From contig NZ_JACBXS010000013.1 of NCBI RefSeq assembly GCF_013415485.1, forward strand, positions 1-64,000: a stretch of 64,000 nucleotides of DNA, given 5' to 3'. Shown here piece by piece: positions 63,895-64,000 of this stretch (position 1 is its first letter; every line of letters starts with the position of its first letter). Source of the DNA: Rhabdonatronobacter sediminivivens. GTDB lineage: Bacteria > Pseudomonadota > Alphaproteobacteria > Rhodobacterales > Rhodobacteraceae. The notes beneath the pieces are model-generated. The model made no database searches and was not told the origin of the DNA. It saw only the letters and a list, made by a program, of their open reading frames with translations. The translations under genes were made by a program, and so were the position numbers.

Positions 63895-64000
63895 CTTGGT
63901 TTGCACGGGACGGACGGCAGCTTCCCGTCAGCGTTCCATTCTTGAACAGTCGGCATGGCTTATGTAAGCCTTGCGGCAGGGTTGCGCAAAGGGCGTATCT

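Overview
The window is a gene-dense, GC-rich chromosomal segment that reads as an alphaproteobacterium of the Rhodobacterales (Rhodobacteraceae). Support is the folB-folP-glmM run, the ctaC-ctaB-small protein-ctaG-ctaE-SURF1-thrC-M16 run, the argJ/parvulin genes divergent from secA, the argS-SPOR-nagZ run, and the style of individual proteins. This assignment comes from gene content and remembered gene order; no database was searched. I see no rRNA, CRISPR array, insertion sequence, integrase or plasmid gene. The only phage-flavoured item is a CI-repressor-like helix-turn-helix gene with an unresolved 5' end at the left edge.

Layout: 1-0.5 kb HTH gene; 0.7-4.1 kb glmM, folP, folB (minus); 4.2-7.7 kb SleB-type wall hydrolase and a divergent PEP-utilising (PPDK-like) enzyme; 7.9-11.6 kb glyS, a small membrane-anchored protein and glyQ; 11.8-13.6 kb SPOR/PG-binding/trypsin-like exported protein; 13.8-17 kb dnaK-dnaJ; 17-17.6 kb a long non-coding region with a candidate small RNA; 17.6-20.3 kb mutT, argJ, parvulin (minus); 20.6-24.4 kb secA and an unknown anchored protein; 24.4-28.6 kb sulfotransferase plus two glycosyltransferases (surface polysaccharide); 28.7-33.3 kb complete Liv-type amino-acid ABC transporter; 33.5-36.8 kb YcjX/YcjF pair and a hotdog dehydratase; 36.7-46 kb FAD oxidase, GNAT, M16 peptidase, thrC and the cytochrome aa3 subunit and assembly genes (minus); 46.2-49 kb tldD and dprA; 49.3-54.4 kb DUF2125 protein, ChaC, and an ExbB/MotA-like plus OmpA/MotB-like envelope pair; 54.5-60.1 kb nagZ, SPOR protein, argS, prfC (minus); 60.3-63 kb small secreted protein, glycosyltransferase, hisF-hisE; then tRNA-Leu(CAA) and a YceD/DUF177 protein.

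Most genes are housekeeping: translation (glyQS, argS, prfC, tRNA-Leu), protein folding and export (dnaKJ, secA, parvulin), folate and cell-wall precursors, cell-wall turnover (SleB, nagZ, SPOR), respiration (aa3 oxidase), and His/Thr/Arg synthesis. Operons are tight, with many ATGA, GTGA or TGATG start/stop overlaps.

The most unusual non-coding signal is a dispersed family of at least six hairpins, each immediately 3' of an unrelated gene. They have unrelated stems but a shared loop of CCCACCCRCCCACCC type on the sense strand, which is a G-quadruplex motif on the template strand. Other points of interest are a candidate sRNA with a clean intrinsic terminator near 17.3 kb, an FNR-type box between ctaC and tldD, a PPDK-like enzyme with an altered nucleotide-binding half, a trypsin-fold protein that appears to lack its catalytic His, and an AT-richer extra segment inside glyS.
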